From the NCBI GenBank assembly GCA_017560765.1, contig JAFZEI010000035.1:1-32754 (forward strand): a DNA stretch of 32,754 nucleotides. Reading direction: 5' to 3'. Below the pieces are notes generated by a model. That model searched no databases, was not told where the DNA came from, and worked only from the letters and a program-made list of their open reading frames with translations. Of the stretch, positions 7,764-17,654 are shown one piece after another; position 1 is the first letter of the stretch, and every line of letters begins with the position of its first letter. Origin of the DNA: Clostridia bacterium. GTDB lineage: Bacteria; Bacillota; Clostridia; UBA1212; UBA1255. A program made the translations under genes and the position numbers.

Positions 7764-9122
7764 TTAATCCAATAAATAAAGTGCACTTATAATGCGTGCT
7801 CTTGTCTGCGAAGGAGGAATAACATCATCGACAAGACCCTTGTATGCAGCATGCATTGGTGTTGAGTTCTCGTTACGATATTTATTAATAAATTCTTCAC
7901 GGGCAGCTACAGGATCAGATGACGCTTTGATTTCGTTATTATATAAGAGTAAGGCGCCTGCTTCCGGCGTAATAACTGATATATCGGCTTTGTCCCAGGC
8001 GTAAACAATATCTGCACCTGTATGTTTACCGTTCATAACAAGATAAGCACTGCCGTAAGCTTTTCCTGTTATAATGTTAATTTTTGTTATATCACTGTTA
8101 GCGTAAGACGTTGCAAGTAAAGCTGCAGCTGAAGATATTCCGGCTGTTTCTTCGTCTAAAGAAACGGCAAAGCCGCAAGTATTTGTAAGTGTTACAACAG
8201 GAATTGAAAACTTATCGCAAAAAGCAAGTACAGCAGAAATTTTATTACAAGCATTTGCAGTGATTAATCCATCATCTGAGGCAGGTTGGTTTGCAACAAA
8301 GCAGACTGTTTTATTGCCTACATGTGCAAAACCGGTGACTGCGTTAGGTGCAAAATCCTTGCTAAGTTCAAAGAACTTACCGTTGTCAGCAATCTGTACA
8401 ATTAACTCTCTAACATCATAATTAGAGAAAGTATCAAATGCAGATGTATTAATTGATCTGTTAAAATCGTCGGCATTTTCTGTCTCGGTACAATTACATT
8501 CGCAATTGTCAGGTAAATAATTGAGCAATTCTTTTACCAAATTAAAACCTTCTACCCTATTTGAAGCAGTGAGTGATACTTTTCCGAAGGCGGCTGCTCC
8601 TTTTGAACTGCTTATTGTCTTAATATCTTTTAAAGTTGTAGCTGCTAATGAATCAGCACCTGAAAAAGCAAAATAACCATCTTCGGTCATTACGGTAAAA
8701 TCTACCATAGAAGCAATCAAAGAAGAAGCACCGGTGCATTTTCCTGTAATAACTGCAATTGTCGGTATTGCACCTATTGCCGCAGAAAGTGATTTGATAA
8801 TCTTGCCATATCCACCAAGTACTTCAAGTCCTTCGTTAATTCTTGCACCGGCAGAATTAATAAAAAATACAAAAGGAGAACCGGCTTTTACAGCCATCTC
8901 AATACAATAACAAATCTTTTGTGCGTGAGTTACTCCTACAGAGCCTTTTAAAACTGATTCATCTTGAATTGCTGCAAATACTGCACGTCCATCAACAGAA
9001 CCGTAACCCGTAATCACGCCATCTCCTGCTTCGCTGTTATCAGTGAAATCAGAAATGACATAAGAATTAGTTTGCACAAAAGTATTGGTGTCAAATAATT
9101 CATTTAAAATATCATTGTTCAT
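7764..9122 (-). CDS. Divergent acyl-CoA carboxylase-type carboxyltransferase (MmdA/12S-like)
   Basis: 452 residues, about 60 shorter than usual MmdA/PccB/12S proteins; the missing part is mostly the N-terminal helical lead-in. Two crotonase-type halves are recognisable. The N half has [14 protein letters not shown] (33-46), the THAQKI helix and [10 protein letters not shown] (89-98). The C half has the [12 protein letters not shown] stretch (301-312), the GKAYGSAY loop (353-360) and the DIVYAW segment. Several positions that in classical members read DSGGARIQEG, GPCAGGA, DVPGF and AYGGA are changed here to [22 protein letters not shown] and AYGSA, so the acyl-CoA site may be altered. It starts the carboxyltransferase operon with a GGAGG 7 bases before the ATG, its own promoter and a palindromic leader. 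The substrate acyl-CoA (methylmalonyl-CoA, glutaconyl-CoA or another) cannot be read from sequence. Confidence 0.85.
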   Translation of the reverse strand: MNNDILNELFDTNTFVQTNSYVISDFTDNSEAGDGVITGYGSVDGRAVFAAIQDESVLKGSVGVTHAQKICYCIEMAVKAGSPFVFFINSAGARINEGLEVLGGYGKIIKSLSAAIGAIPTIAVITGKCTGASSLIASMVDFTVMTEDGYFAFSGADSLAATTLKDIKTISSSKGAAAFGKVSLTASNRVEGFNLVKELLNYLPDNCECNCTETENADDFNRSINTSAFDTFSNYDVRELIVQIADNGKFFELSKDFAPNAVTGFAHVGNKTVCFVANQPASDDGLITANACNKISAVLAFCDKFSIPVVTLTNTCGFAVSLDEETAGISSAAALLATSYANSDITKINIITGKAYGSAYLVMNGKHTGADIVYAWDKADISVITPEAGALLLYNNEIKASSDPVAAREEFINKYRNENSTPMHAAYKGLVDDVIPPSQTRARIISALYLLD

Positions 9123-9134
9123 ATTTTACCTCCA

Positions 9135-9154
9135 TTTGGCAAATATATGCCTAA
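9135..9154 (-). promoter_or_regulatory. Spaced palindrome in the leader of the carboxyltransferase operon (possible operator)
   Basis: TTTGGCA - AATATA - TGCCTAA on the + strand: arms match at 6 of 7 positions around a 6-base AT centre. It lies just downstream of the -10 box and upstream of the GGAGG ribosome site, a common place for a repressor site. It is too short and lacks a T tract, so it is not a terminator. I do not recognise it as a known box. Confidence 0.35.
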
Positions 9155-9157
9155 TAC

Positions 9158-9186
9158 AGTATACATTTTTTATTACCTTTAGTCAA
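9158..9186 (-). promoter_or_regulatory. Promoter of the carboxyltransferase operon
   Basis: On the minus strand, TTGACT (9181-9186), a 17-base spacer and TATACT (9158-9163). It lies in the 72-base gap between the hemW stop and the carboxyltransferase start. It is well formed and separates this operon from the aspS-hemW group. Confidence 0.75.
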
Positions 9187-9194
9187 ATAAAACT

Positions 9195-10364
9195 CTACAC
9201 AAATTCTCTGAAAACTTCATTGGCAAAATCAAGTCCTTTTTTCGTCAATCTGGCGTTTTCGTTAAAAGTTATCAATCCTTTAGAAGCAAGCATTTCCAGT
9301 TTATCCTTGAATTTATCGTGATAATAACAGCCGAATCTCTTCTTAAAAACTCTGCCGTCAGGACCGGAAATTTTCCTAAAACCAAGCATCATATATTCAT
9401 TCATTTGTTCTTCAACAGAAATAATTTCACTTTCGCCTTTAAAATAAAATTCATTATAATCAGTAATAATTCTTGTATTTGACGATCTTATATAATCACC
9501 TTGCGGTTTTTTTTTGTCTGCAGGATAATACGATGCGGCTCCAAGACCTAATCCTATATATGGTAAGCATTTCCAATATTTCATGTTATGTGCGCTTTTT
9601 GTATCTGAACGAGCGTAATTTGATATTTCGTATTGTGACAAATAATATTCTTTAGCTAATGACGAAACAGCTCTATACATTTTTCTTTCAAGGTCATCGT
9701 CAATTTCAAAAGCTTTATTTCTTTCAAAAAGTTCACATAAAGGTGTACCCTCTTCAATAATTATGCTGTAGACGGAAATGTGGCGTGCCCCCCATTTCAG
9801 AACGTTTTCCACATCTTCACAAAGCTCTTCGAATGTCTGCCCCGGCTCATTTTTTATTTGCGGAATACCTAATATTAAATCGCAACTAATATTGCGGAAT
9901 CCCGCTTCTTTAGCCATCTTAAACGTCTCTTCACAATCAGAAGCATTGTGAATTCTTCCCAAGGAACGTAAAAGCCTGTCTTGAGTGCTCTGTACGCCGA
10001 TGCTTATTCTGTTAATACCACTAGAAACGTATTTTTCTAATTTATCGATATCAACGGTGCCGGGGTTAACTTCAATCGTTATCTCTGCATTTTTTGTCAC
10101 ATAAATATCACTTTTAATAACTCTTAAAAGAGTATCAATATAAAAAGGATCAACAAGGCTCGGTGTGCCACCACCTATATATATTGAATCTATGTGATCC
10201 CCGGGATTGAATATATTAAGTTTTGTATACCAATCTTCTTCAAGTGCATGAAAATACTTGTATTTATCTTTTTCATGGATATCACATGAATTAAACGATA
10301 AAAAGTCACAATATATGCATTTTTTTACACAAAACGGTATGTGTATATAAAGTCCGTAATTCAT
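9195..10364 (-). CDS. hemW: Radical SAM haem chaperone HemW (HemN-like)
   Basis: 389 residues, the usual length. The radical SAM cluster motif CVKKCIYC (Cys12, Cys16, Cys19) opens the protein within GLYIHIPFC, followed by YIGGGTPS and a C-terminal HemN_C domain (about 320-389) with the MMLGFRKISG start. HemW binds haem and delivers it to respiratory enzymes in studied bacteria. It is often mislabelled oxygen-independent coproporphyrinogen III oxidase, but true HemN is longer and carries an additional N-terminal region. The gene follows lepA by 9 bases, a pairing common in Firmicutes. No ribosome site is seen before its ATG, so translation may be coupled to lepA. It is the last gene of the aspS group. 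Confidence 0.93.
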   Translation of the reverse strand: MNYGLYIHIPFCVKKCIYCDFLSFNSCDIHEKDKYKYFHALEEDWYTKLNIFNPGDHIDSIYIGGGTPSLVDPFYIDTLLRVIKSDIYVTKNAEITIEVNPGTVDIDKLEKYVSSGINRISIGVQSTQDRLLRSLGRIHNASDCEETFKMAKEAGFRNISCDLILGIPQIKNEPGQTFEELCEDVENVLKWGARHISVYSIIIEEGTPLCELFERNKAFEIDDDLERKMYRAVSSLAKEYYLSQYEISNYARSDTKSAHNMKYWKCLPYIGLGLGAASYYPADKKKPQGDYIRSSNTRIITDYNEFYFKGESEIISVEEQMNEYMMLGFRKISGPDGRVFKKRFGCYYHDKFKDKLEMLASKGLITFNENARLTKKGLDFANEVFREFV

Positions 10365-10373
10365 AATATAAAT

Positions 10374-12179
10374 TTATTCATCAAGTTTTAATACACTCAG
10401 AAAGGCTTCTTGCGGTACTTCTACGCTACCAAACTGGCGCATCTTCTTTTTACCTTCTTTTTGCTTTTCAAGAAGTTTTTTCTTTCTGGAAATATCGCCG
10501 CCGTAGCATTTTGCAAGAACGTCTTTACGATAAGCCTTAACAGTTTCACGTGCAATAATTTTACCGCCAATGCATGCTTGTATCGGAATTTCAAATTGGT
10601 GTCTCGGAATCGTATCTTTTAACTTTTCAGCCATTTTTCGTCCTCTTGTATAAGCTTTATCATTATGCACAATAAGAGAAAGAGCATCTACAATATCGCC
10701 ATTCATATATATGTCAAGTTTTACAAGATTTGATTTTTTATATCCGAGTATTTCGTAATCAAGCGAAGCATATCCCCTTGTTCTTGATTTTAAGGCATCA
10801 AAAAAGTCATATATTACTTCATTAAGGGGAATTTCGTATGTCATGAGAACTCTCGTATCTTCTATATAATCCATATTAATAAACACGCCGCGTCGTTCTG
10901 TTGTAAGCTCCATAATGTTGCCTACATATTCTGTAGGAGTCATTATTGAAGCTTTAACAATAGGCTCTTCTATATAGTCGATTTCAGTAGGATTGGGCAT
11001 GTTGGTAGGATTGTCTAATGTAACAAGTTCTCCGTTTGTTTTATAAATATTATAAATAACACTTGGAGTTGTTGTAATAAGTTCAAGATTATATTCTCTT
11101 GAAAGTCGTTCCTGGATTATCTCTAAATGCAATAGACCAAGAAAACCACATCTAAAACCAAAGCCTAATGCCTTCGATGTTTCCGGCTCAAAAACCAAAG
11201 AAGCATCATTCAATTGCAATTTTCCCAATGCATCTCTTAAATCTTCATAATCGGCTCCATCAACAGGATATACACCGCAGAAAACCATTGGTTGAACTTT
11301 TTTGTACCCCGGCAGAACATCTTTTGTGGGATTATTTGCCAAAGTAACAGTATCTCCTACAGTGGCATCAGATATATTCTTTATTGCTGCAGCAATATAA
11401 CCTACTTCACCTGCTTGAAGAACGTCTGCTTGTTGAAGTGCGCCCGGCTTAAACCAACCTGTTTCTGTTACAACGTATTCTTTGTTGCTTGCCATAAGAC
11501 GTATTGTGTCACCTTTTTTTACCTTTCCGTCATAAATTCTAACGTAGATGATTACACCTTTATATGCATCATAGTATGAGTCAAAAATTAATCCTTTTAA
11601 AGGACTTTCTGTACTTCCTTTCGGCGACGGAATCTGTTCTACTATAGCTTCAAGTACGTCTTCGATTCCGATGCCGGCCTTTGCTGATATTAAAGGGGCA
11701 TCTTCTGCTGGCAATCCGATTATATCTTCTATTTCTTTTTTGACAACATCAGGTTGCGCGGCAGGCAGATCAATTTTATTGATAACAGGAATTACGTCAA
11801 GATTATTATCTATTGCAAGATATACATTAGCAAGTGTTTGGGCTTCAACACCTTGTGCAGCATCAACAACGAGAACAGCACCCTCACAAGCTGCAAGAGT
11901 ACGTGATACTTCGTAGTTAAAGTCAACGTGTCCGGGCGTGTCAATTAAATTAAAAACATATTCGTTGCCGTTTTTTGCTTTGTAATTTAAACGTACAGAT
12001 TGTGCTTTTATTGTAATGCCTCTTTCTTTTTCCAAGTCCATGTTATCAAGGACTTGATTTTCCATTTCACGCTGAGTAAGAACACCTGTTTTTTCAAGTA
12101 TTCTGTCGGCAAGTGTGGATTTTCCGTGATCTATGTGTGCTATGATGCAAAAATTTCTAATGTTGTCAATGTAACTCAT
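10374..12179 (-). CDS. lepA: Elongation factor 4 (LepA), ribosome back-translocating GTPase
   Basis: 601 residues when started at 12179, where AAGGAG lies 6 bases upstream; this gives [10 protein letters not shown] at the N terminus as in other LepA. A farther start at 12221 would add 14 unlike residues and intrude on spoIIP's end. The G domain has AHIDHGKST (P loop), the switch region ending in DTPGHVDF and NKIDLP. Domain II follows, then EF-G-like domains III and V (with [13 protein letters not shown]) and the LepA-specific C-terminal domain that has R-G-Y-A-S-L-D-Y and ends in a basic K/R-rich tail. LepA acts on stalled or mistranslocated ribosomes and influences initiation; it is usually dispensable. 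It lies 25 bases after spoIIP, an order conserved in many spore formers. Confidence 0.97.
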   Translation of the reverse strand: MSYIDNIRNFCIIAHIDHGKSTLADRILEKTGVLTQREMENQVLDNMDLEKERGITIKAQSVRLNYKAKNGNEYVFNLIDTPGHVDFNYEVSRTLAACEGAVLVVDAAQGVEAQTLANVYLAIDNNLDVIPVINKIDLPAAQPDVVKKEIEDIIGLPAEDAPLISAKAGIGIEDVLEAIVEQIPSPKGSTESPLKGLIFDSYYDAYKGVIIYVRIYDGKVKKGDTIRLMASNKEYVVTETGWFKPGALQQADVLQAGEVGYIAAAIKNISDATVGDTVTLANNPTKDVLPGYKKVQPMVFCGVYPVDGADYEDLRDALGKLQLNDASLVFEPETSKALGFGFRCGFLGLLHLEIIQERLSREYNLELITTTPSVIYNIYKTNGELVTLDNPTNMPNPTEIDYIEEPIVKASIMTPTEYVGNIMELTTERRGVFINMDYIEDTRVLMTYEIPLNEVIYDFFDALKSRTRGYASLDYEILGYKKSNLVKLDIYMNGDIVDALSLIVHNDKAYTRGRKMAEKLKDTIPRHQFEIPIQACIGGKIIARETVKAYRKDVLAKCYGGDISRKKKLLEKQKEGKKKMRQFGSVEVPQEAFLSVLKLDE

Positions 12180-12204
12180 GTGATTCTCCTTAATATCTAA
12201 AATT

Positions 12205-13350
12205 TTATCCGTATATGTCATTAATTATTTCGCCTAACAGCTTTGCCGTGTTTTCTGCTTCGGAATATAAATTGCCGGCAAAACCAATTTCGGTTAAAAG
12301 TGAATTTTCAGCATAATTCTGATTATACGGGTTTCTTCTTAATTCTATACGGCGACATATTCCGGGAACTTTTTCTTCAAGCTTTTCTGTGATTAACATG
12401 CAGAGTTTGAAATTATCTTCCCAATATGGATTTGTGCTGTCACTTCTGTCTCCTGTTATCGGACTCCAATCAAGACCGATTACAAAAGAAATCTGGGCGT
12501 ATTTTATGCCGTTTGCTTCAACTGTCGGACCATATTTTTTATTGTTGCTTACAGCAGCATTTCTGTGTAGGTCGATTTGAAGCTTAATATTGCTGTTTGA
12601 TGCATAAATTTCATCAAGCTTTTTAGCGGCATTATTATATGATACGCTTGATTCAAGCCCTTCTTTAAAAAGTGTTTTGTCATGTATTACTTTAATGCCT
12701 GATTTAGACATAATAGTATTTTGTAAAACATTGCCGGCAGCTACAACATTATCTTCTTCACCTTCTATAGTATGACTGTTAAGCTTGTACTTATCAGCTT
12801 CTGTGTGGCAATAACCTTCTGATGCGTGTACGTGATATATTAGAATTGAGTTTTTATCCATCGGTTCAATCACAAGCGGTTTTGACAATATTTCTTCAAG
12901 GTCAAGACGTTGATTAACATAGTTGTTATGTATTTTAAATGCACCAAGACCGAAATCACTTACAGCAGGTTGTATAACAGTACTTGTAGCAGTATTTGCC
13001 GCAATTCCGTTCATCTGAGTGTTCTTAACAGTTCTCAGCAAATTAGATGTAATGCCATTATCTGAGAGATTAAAGGTATAAAATTTGCATATGGGGTTAG
13101 TGTCTTCAGATGAATCGTTTTTATCAAGTTTATTTAATGCTGAAATACCTTCTCCGTTAAATGAATTTTTTAAAATATTATTACTTACAGCATATAAGGA
13201 ATCTGAAAACTCGCTGTGAGATTTTGTTTGTTTAACATTATCTTTAAGCGATAAATGAGCAACTATCATCATAATCGTAAGCAATATTATTTCTATTGAA
13301 AAAAGAAAAATTAATATTTTAAAGTCTTTTTTCTCAGTAATTTTACTCAT
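12205..13350 (-). CDS. spoIIP: Stage II sporulation protein P (peptidoglycan amidase/endopeptidase)
   Basis: 381 residues. One N-terminal membrane helix (about 11-33) is followed by a low-complexity region and the SpoIIP catalytic domain (about 160-380). Zn-ligand-like motifs of the amidase_3-type fold are visible: [10 protein letters not shown] (His173, His175, Glu178), DLHRNA (His262) and the late LTEIGFAGN with its Glu. In studied spore formers SpoIIP works with SpoIID and SpoIIM in the DMP machine that thins septal peptidoglycan and drives engulfment of the forespore. This gene marks the organism as a spore former or its recent descendant. It overlaps the upstream activator gene by 4 bases (ATGA), with a strong AAGGAGG before the ATG. 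The usual upstream protease gene gpr is not present here. I see no convincing sporulation-type promoter directly before it. Confidence 0.93.
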   Translation of the reverse strand: MSKITEKKDFKILIFLFSIEIILLTIMMIVAHLSLKDNVKQTKSHSEFSDSLYAVSNNILKNSFNGEGISALNKLDKNDSSEDTNPICKFYTFNLSDNGITSNLLRTVKNTQMNGIAANTATSTVIQPAVSDFGLGAFKIHNNYVNQRLDLEEILSKPLVIEPMDKNSILIYHVHASEGYCHTEADKYKLNSHTIEGEEDNVVAAGNVLQNTIMSKSGIKVIHDKTLFKEGLESSVSYNNAAKKLDEIYASNSNIKLQIDLHRNAAVSNNKKYGPTVEANGIKYAQISFVIGLDWSPITGDRSDSTNPYWEDNFKLCMLITEKLEEKVPGICRRIELRRNPYNQNYAENSLLTEIGFAGNLYSEAENTAKLLGEIINDIYG

Positions 13351-16300
13351 TCTTTAATATCCTCCTTTAATTCACTGTCTTTATTAAGATTTTTATATGC
13401 AGCAGACATCATGAGGCGAATTCGATTGAGCTGATTAACTTCACTTGCTCCCGGATCATAATCTACAGCAACAATATTAGAATCAGGATATTTCTCACGA
13501 AGTGCTTTTATCATACCTTTTCCTGTTACGTGGTTAGGAAGACAAGCAAATGGTTGCATACATACAATGTTCGGAGCACCTGAATGTATAAGTTCTAACA
13601 TTTCCGCCGTAAGGAACCACCCTTCTCCTGTACAGTTTCCTAAGGAAAGTATTTTGCTTGCTTCTTCTGCCAGATTATATATTGTTGATGGTGCGTCAAA
13701 TCTTTTACTGGCAGTAAGATATTTTCTCATTGGCTTACGGAATGCCTCTATAATTGCAATTGCAGTTTTATTTATTATAACAGAACTGTATTTATTGCTA
13801 AGTTCTTTATGCTTAAAGATACCGCCATAACAGCAATATAAGAAAAAGTCAATAAGATCAGGCATTACAGCCTCAGCGCCTTCTTGCTCTACAATATTAA
13901 CGATGTTATTGTTTGCTGTAGGATGAAATTTTACAAGTATTTCGCCTACAAGACCAACTCTTGGCTTTTTAACATCGAGGAGAGGTAAATTATCAAAAGC
14001 ATTTACAATGTCACGTACATTGCGTCTGTATTCTGTAAATGACGGCTTGTGCAGAGCCTTCAGACATTTATCGCGCCACTTTTCGTATAAAGCATTAGCA
14101 GAGCCTTTTTCTGCCTCGTAAGGACGTGTTTTATATAAAACACGCATAAATAAATCGCCGTAACAAAGCGCCATAAAAGCACATTCCAATAGTTTGGGTG
14201 TAATTTTAAAGCCCGGGTTACTTTCCAGACCTGATGCAGATAAAGAAATAACTGGAATATGAGATAATCCCATGTCTTTTAGCGCTTTTCTAATAAATGC
14301 AATATAATTTGTGGCACGACAACCACCACCTGTTTGAGTAATTATCAAAGCTGTTTTATTTAAATCATATTTGCCTGATTTTAGAGCTTCAACAAATTGT
14401 CCCACAACAATAACTGTGGGGAAACAAGCGTCGTTATTAACGTATTTTAGCCCATGTTCAATGGCAGCTCTGTCATTTGATGGTAATACTTCAAAATTAT
14501 ATCCGCAACTTTTAAAGGCTTCAGATACAAGATCAAAATGTATAGGAGACATTTGCGGAGCTAAAATTGTATAATTTTTACGCATTTCTTCTGTAAATTG
14601 AATTTTTGGCATAGAATAACTTTTAGGTTCTTTCAGAATCATTTTATTGTTATCTCTATCTGCCATGGCGGCCTTTAAAGAGCGTATGCGTATTCTGACA
14701 GCTCCTAGATTTGAACCTTCGTCTATTTTAAGACATGTATATATCTTGCCTGCAGAAGTAAGTATTTCCTCTACCTGATCTGTTGTAACAGCATCAAGTC
14801 CGCAACCAAAGGAGTTAAGTTGTATAAGCTCCATGTTAGGCTGCGTTCTGACATAATCAGCAGCACGATATAATCTTGAATGGTACATCCATTGGTTTAC
14901 AACTCTTATAGGTGTATCAAGATTTCCTAAATGTGAAACAGAATCTTCTGTTAGCACAGCAAAATCATAAGAAGATATAAGCTCCGGTATACCATGGTTA
15001 ATTTCAGGGTCAAGATGATATGGTCTGCCTGCAAGAACAATTATTTTCTTATTGTTTTCTTTAGAATAATTAATAATTTCTAATGCTTTAGCCCTTATGT
15101 CTGCCTTGAAATTATCATATTCATTATAAGCATCTTCAACGGCAATTTTAATAGCAGCCTTAGGTACTCCATAAAATTCAAAAACTTCACAAAGTCTTTC
15201 GGCCATTCTTTTTTTGTCATATATAGGCAAAAAAGGATGTATAAAATCAACATTATTCTCTTTTATAATGTCCATATTGTGTTTGATGACTTCGGGATAA
15301 GAAGTTACAATGGGACAATTAAAATGATTATTGGCTTTATCATCTTCTTTTTGTTCGTATGGTAAAGATGGATAAAATATCCTCTTTATGCCTTTATTTA
15401 CAAGGTTGGCCACATGCCCGTGTGTAAGCTTGCCGGGATAGCATACTGACTCAGAAGGAATAGTATCCATTCCTTCTGCAAAAACATCTTTACTGCTTCT
15501 GTCAGAAAGTACAACTCTGTAGCCTAATTTTGTAAAAAATGTATGCCAAAAAGGATAATTTTCATAAATATTTAATGCTCTGGGAATGCCGATTTCGCCC
15601 ATATACGCTTTATCGGCATCAAGAGGTTTATAATAATCAAACAATCTTTTATACTTATATGAGAATAAATTAAGTTTTTCTCTTAAATCTTTATTGTCAG
15701 AAATTTTATTAGATAAATCTCCTTTTTCACATCTGTTACCTGATACAAAAATTTTGCCATCCGAGAATTTATTAATTGTTAAAAGACAGTTGTTTGTACA
15801 TTTGCCACAGCGAACTTTGCGAATATCAGATTTAATATTTGCTACACTATTTATAGATAAAAGTGTAGTTTCAGGCTTAATTTCTGCTGAATTAAATGAA
15901 TTCTTTGCAATAAGTGCACAACCATACGCTCCCATAAGTCCTGCTATATCAGGTCTTACCGCTTCTCTTTCAGATATTATTTCGAAGCAGCGCAATATGG
16001 CATCATTACAGAATGTACCTCCTTGAACAATAAGTTTGTTCCCCATTTCTTCAGGTGTTTTAATTTTAATTACCTTTGTTAGGGCGTTTTTTATTACCGA
16101 ATAAGATAATCCTGCAGAAATATCGGCAACAGAAGCCCCTTCCTTTTGTGCTTGTTTAACTCTTGAATTCATAAACACAGTACATCTCGAACCTAAATCA
16201 ACAGGCTTTTTTGATTTCAAAGCTTCTTCTGCAAAAGTTGTAACATCAATAGCCAAGGATGTGGCAAAAGCCTCAATAAAAGAACCGCAACCGGAAGAAC

Positions 16301-17654
16301 AAGCTTCGTTTAGCATGATACTTTGAATTATACCATCCTTAATTTTAAGGCATTTCATATCTTGTCCGCCGATATCTAATATAAAATCCACACCGGGCAG
16401 GAATTTTTCTGCTGCTTTATAGTGGGCAATAGTCTCAATTTCTCCAATATCTATGCCTAAAGCTGTTTTAATTAATCCTTCTCCATAGCCTGTAACTGCA
16501 GAATATACAATTTTTGCACTTTCAGGAAGTAAAGTATATATATCTTTTAAAATTGTAATAGCAGAATTAAACGGATTGCCAAAGTTACTGGCATACCAAG
16601 AATAAAGAATCTCATCATTTTCCCCTATAACAACTGCTTTAGTCGTTGTAGAGCCTGCGTCGATTCCCAAATAACAGTTTCCTTTATATGTACGTAAATC
16701 GCCTCTTTTAACTTTGTTTTTGGCATGTCTGTTTTTAAAGGCGATTAATTGCTCATCATTCTCAAATAAAGGTTGCAATCTGCCTATTTCGTCTGATTCT
16801 ATTGTAAGTATATTTGGTAATTTCGCTTTAATATCCGAGAGTTTGTAAATCTTACGCATATTCTTATCGCGATCTCTGCATTCTGATGTAAAAGCAGAAC
16901 CTAATGCAACAAAAAGATGAGAATTACCAGGGAAGATAATCCTGTCCTCAGTCAAATCAAGAGTTTCTATAAAACGCTGTCTTAATTCTGACAGATAGTT
17001 TAACGGCCCTCCTAAAAATGCTACCTTGCCGGTAATTTTTCTACCGCAAGCAAGACCGCTTATTGTTTGATTTACAACAGACTGAAATACTGATGCAGCA
17101 ATATCTTCTTTTGCGGCACCTTCGTTTAAAAGAGGTTGAATATCAGTCTTTGCAAAAACACCGCAACGGGCAGCAATAGGATATATAGTAGTATGTTTTT
17201 TTGCAAGTTCATTAAGACCGGGAGCATCCGTCTTTAATAAAATTGACATTTGGTCAATAAATGCACCTGTGCCGCCTGCACAAGTGCCATTCATACGTTG
17301 TTCTACAGGATTTTCAAGAAAAATTATTTTAGCATCCTCGCCTCCAAGTTCAATTACAACGGAGGTTTCAGGAATAAGGCGTTCAACAGCCTCTGTAGAA
17401 GCAACAACTTCTTGAACGAAAGGTAAATCAAGCCAGTTTGCAACTAACATCCCACCGGAGCCGGTAACGTTAACAGAAGCCTCGTAATTTTCGAATTTTG
17501 TTAAGGCCTCAGAAAACATGTCGTATATGGTTTTGCGTATGTCAGAATAGTGACGTTGATATTTACTGTACAATATCTCATCACTTTCTGACAAAATTAC
17601 AATTTTAACAGTTGTAGACCCTACATCAAGGCCTACTCTGAGAATTTCATTCAT
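13347..17654 (-). CDS. Fused 2-hydroxyacyl-CoA dehydratase activator / DUF2229 / HgdB-like protein
   Basis: 1435 residues. Two BcrAD_BadFG-type ASKHA ATPase domains come first. Domain 1 (about 5-260) has LDVGSTTVK, Cys125 in NGTCAGGTGAF and Cys163 in ARCGVF. Domain 2 (about 325-590) has IDAGSTTTK, Cys452 in NEACSSGCGSF and Cys491 in SRCTVF. The paired cysteines are those that hold a [4Fe-4S] cluster between two subunits in HgdC-type activators. A Cys-rich stretch follows (616, 619, 623, 642), then a DUF2229 domain (about 680-900) and an HgdB-like dehydratase region (about 1030-1330). The architecture is widespread in anaerobes and often labelled acyl-CoA dehydratase activase, but no substrate is established. 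It probably performs ATP-driven electron transfer inside one chain. It overlaps aspS by 8 bases, and spoIIP starts in its last codon. Confidence 0.9.
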   Translation of the reverse strand: MNEILRVGLDVGSTTVKIVILSESDEILYSKYQRHYSDIRKTIYDMFSEALTKFENYEASVNVTGSGGMLVANWLDLPFVQEVVASTEAVERLIPETSVVIELGGEDAKIIFLENPVEQRMNGTCAGGTGAFIDQMSILLKTDAPGLNELAKKHTTIYPIAARCGVFAKTDIQPLLNEGAAKEDIAASVFQSVVNQTISGLACGRKITGKVAFLGGPLNYLSELRQRFIETLDLTEDRIIFPGNSHLFVALGSAFTSECRDRDKNMRKIYKLSDIKAKLPNILTIESDEIGRLQPLFENDEQLIAFKNRHAKNKVKRGDLRTYKGNCYLGIDAGSTTTKAVVIGENDEILYSWYASNFGNPFNSAITILKDIYTLLPESAKIVYSAVTGYGEGLIKTALGIDIGEIETIAHYKAAEKFLPGVDFILDIGGQDMKCLKIKDGIIQSIMLNEACSSGCGSFIEAFATSLAIDVTTFAEEALKSKKPVDLGSRCTVFMNSRVKQAQKEGASVADISAGLSYSVIKNALTKVIKIKTPEEMGNKLIVQGGTFCNDAILRCFEIISEREAVRPDIAGLMGAYGCALIAKNSFNSAEIKPETTLLSINSVANIKSDIRKVRCGKCTNNCLLTINKFSDGKIFVSGNRCEKGDLSNKISDNKDLREKLNLFSYKYKRLFDYYKPLDADKAYMGEIGIPRALNIYENYPFWHTFFTKLGYRVVLSDRSSKDVFAEGMDTIPSESVCYPGKLTHGHVANLVNKGIKRIFYPSLPYEQKEDDKANNHFNCPIVTSYPEVIKHNMDIIKENNVDFIHPFLPIYDKKRMAERLCEVFEFYGVPKAAIKIAVEDAYNEYDNFKADIRAKALEIINYSKENNKKIIVLAGRPYHLDPEINHGIPELISSYDFAVLTEDSVSHLGNLDTPIRVVNQWMYHSRLYRAADYVRTQPNMELIQLNSFGCGLDAVTTDQVEEILTSAGKIYTCLKIDEGSNLGAVRIRIRSLKAAMADRDNNKMILKEPKSYSMPKIQFTEEMRKNYTILAPQMSPIHFDLVSEAFKSCGYNFEVLPSNDRAAIEHGLKYVNNDACFPTVIVVGQFVEALKSGKYDLNKTALIITQTGGGCRATNYIAFIRKALKDMGLSHIPVISLSASGLESNPGFKITPKLLECAFMALCYGDLFMRVLYKTRPYEAEKGSANALYEKWRDKCLKALHKPSFTEYRRNVRDIVNAFDNLPLLDVKKPRVGLVGEILVKFHPTANNNIVNIVEQEGAEAVMPDLIDFFLYCCYGGIFKHKELSNKYSSVIINKTAIAIIEAFRKPMRKYLTASKRFDAPSTIYNLAEEASKILSLGNCTGEGWFLTAEMLELIHSGAPNIVCMQPFACLPNHVTGKGMIKALREKYPDSNIVAVDYDPGASEVNQLNRIRLMMSAAYKNLNKDSELKEDIKE

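Noticed and set aside
9195-10364. Calling the gene coproporphyrinogen III oxidase (hemN)
   Set aside because: Length, N terminus and lepA neighbourhood fit HemW, which lacks that oxidase activity in tested cases.
13351-13430. A sporulation-type promoter before spoIIP
   Set aside because: A CATATAAA stretch resembles a SigE -10 box, but no matching -35 is found at the right distance.
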